Shown one piece after another: positions 63,308-64,000 of a stretch of 64,000 nt of DNA. Where the stretch lies: the NCBI GenBank assembly GCA_020796225.1, contig CM036756.1, forward strand, positions 41,659,398 to 41,723,397, in the 5' to 3' direction. This stretch comes from Arion vulgaris. Lineage: Eukaryota > Mollusca > Gastropoda > Stylommatophora > Arionidae. How positions within the stretch are numbered: the first letter of the stretch is position 1; each line of letters begins with the position of its first letter. The notes under the pieces are model-generated. The model worked only from the letters and a program-made list of their open reading frames with translations, was not told where the DNA came from and ran no database searches. The position numbers and the translations under genes are program-made.

Positions 63308-63562
63308 CGCTCATGTGTTGCCTGGGTCCACAAGGGAGCAAAGAATTGTAAAACTGTGACCAGCTATGTCATAAGAGGCGACTGAGGTCTAGAGGCCTAG
63401 GGAAGCTACTCTAGTGAATAAGAAGCGTTGCAGAAATCTGATGTGCTGGCCTACCTGTAGGCGCATAACTGGCACAACATTCAATTGCTCTTAGGCTCAG
63501 ATCACGTACAAATCACAGAGTGTTTAACGAGGGGTCGATATGGAGCATTCAAAGAAGATTCC
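63308..63562 (+). mobile_element. SINE family A copy
   Basis: CGCTCATGTGTTGCCTGGGT to GGTCGATATGGAGCATTCAA. The 7-bp duplication ATTGGCA is at 63301-63307 and 63563-63569. The stretch after it to 63845 shows nothing. Confidence 0.88.
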
Positions 63563-63849
63563 ATTGGCATATCTCTATTTATTGTCATGCTCTTAGTGAT
63601 CTGCAGTGTTTATATGCAGATCTCTTGTCTGTGAGAACTTGCACAGACATTGACATAGTTCAGCGCTTGTCTCATTTTATATAAGTTCAAGTATATACAG
63701 TCCCCTCATAATTGTCCTATCTCTAGTACATCCCAGGACAATTTGCATGTTCTCATTCTATATATACCTCCCAAGCCCTTACATTGTGATTTGGATAGCA
63801 TAAGAACGTCCAGTTCATAGTTGATGTTAATAGAACAAACTGACTGGGA

Positions 63850-64000
63850 ATCTCTGTAGCAAAGTGGTTAAAATGTTTGCCATGCCTTCTTGAGTTTGTG
63901 GTGTCGTATACTTCACATGTTTTTCCCTGAAGGTCCTAGGATTGTTGCTGGAATTACGGAGTTTGTGCAACTCGTGGCAGGGGGCTTGCCATTTCTGCAG
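63850..64000 (+). mobile_element. SINE family B copy, cut by the window end
   Basis: Box-A-like CTGTAGCAAAGTGGTTAAAA, then the body TCCTAGGATTGTTGCTGGAA and GTTTGTGC..GTGGCAGGGGGCTTGCC, running off the window. Confidence 0.75.

Overview
The window is eukaryotic, AT-rich nuclear DNA with no bacterial-style operons. It holds two host genes, both on the plus strand and both cut by the window edges. Their short coding exons (about 45 to 305 nt, most of them 70-200 nt) sit in a sea of transposon-filled introns. Intron-exon style, protein divergence from vertebrate orthologues and the mix of tRNA-like SINEs, non-LTR retrotransposons and mariner/hAT remnants suggest an invertebrate animal. A lophotrochozoan such as a gastropod mollusc is my guess, but nothing in the sequence proves the phylum.

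Region 1 (1-30143) is the 3' three quarters of MMS19, the HEAT-repeat subunit of the cytosolic iron-sulfur assembly targeting complex. Nineteen exons can be chained in phase (85-246 through 30119-30143), giving about 782 codons and a stop at 30141-30143. One intron uses a GC donor. Roughly the first 250 residues lie upstream of the window.

Region 2 (30144 to about 34640) is the intergenic spacer. It holds a retrotransposon remnant, several SINEs and a 31-bp pyrimidine-rich minisatellite.

Region 3 (about 34640-63122, continuing beyond the window) is NOC3L, a nucleolar 60S ribosome-biogenesis factor. A YY1-like AAGATGGCG box and a tiny candidate first coding exon (34805-34813) lie at its 5' end, followed by 18 further exons to 63122. 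Two places in this gene do not read cleanly: an in-frame TGA with compensating shifts in the exon at 44852, and a phase clash at the 53287/54140 junction.

Everything else I can recognise is repetitive. At least fourteen short interspersed families (given local letters A-Q here) occur. Many have perfect 7-17 bp target-site duplications, and several carry (GAA)n or (GAT)n tails. There are many broken non-LTR retrotransposons (RT, RNase H and zinc-knuckle fragments), one mariner transposase fossil, three non-autonomous DNA transposons with terminal inverted repeats (TA-flanked mariner-type, 8-bp-TSD hAT-type, and one about 0.7 kb), and several minisatellites. Nested insertions allow parts of the insertion history to be read directly.

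I found no CRISPR array, no rRNA, no credible functional tRNA gene and no sign of an unknown protein-coding system. The most interesting material is the nested-element archaeology, a 0.6-kb satellite-bearing insertion with a 22-bp target duplication, a perfect intronic hairpin, and the NOC3L reading-frame anomalies.
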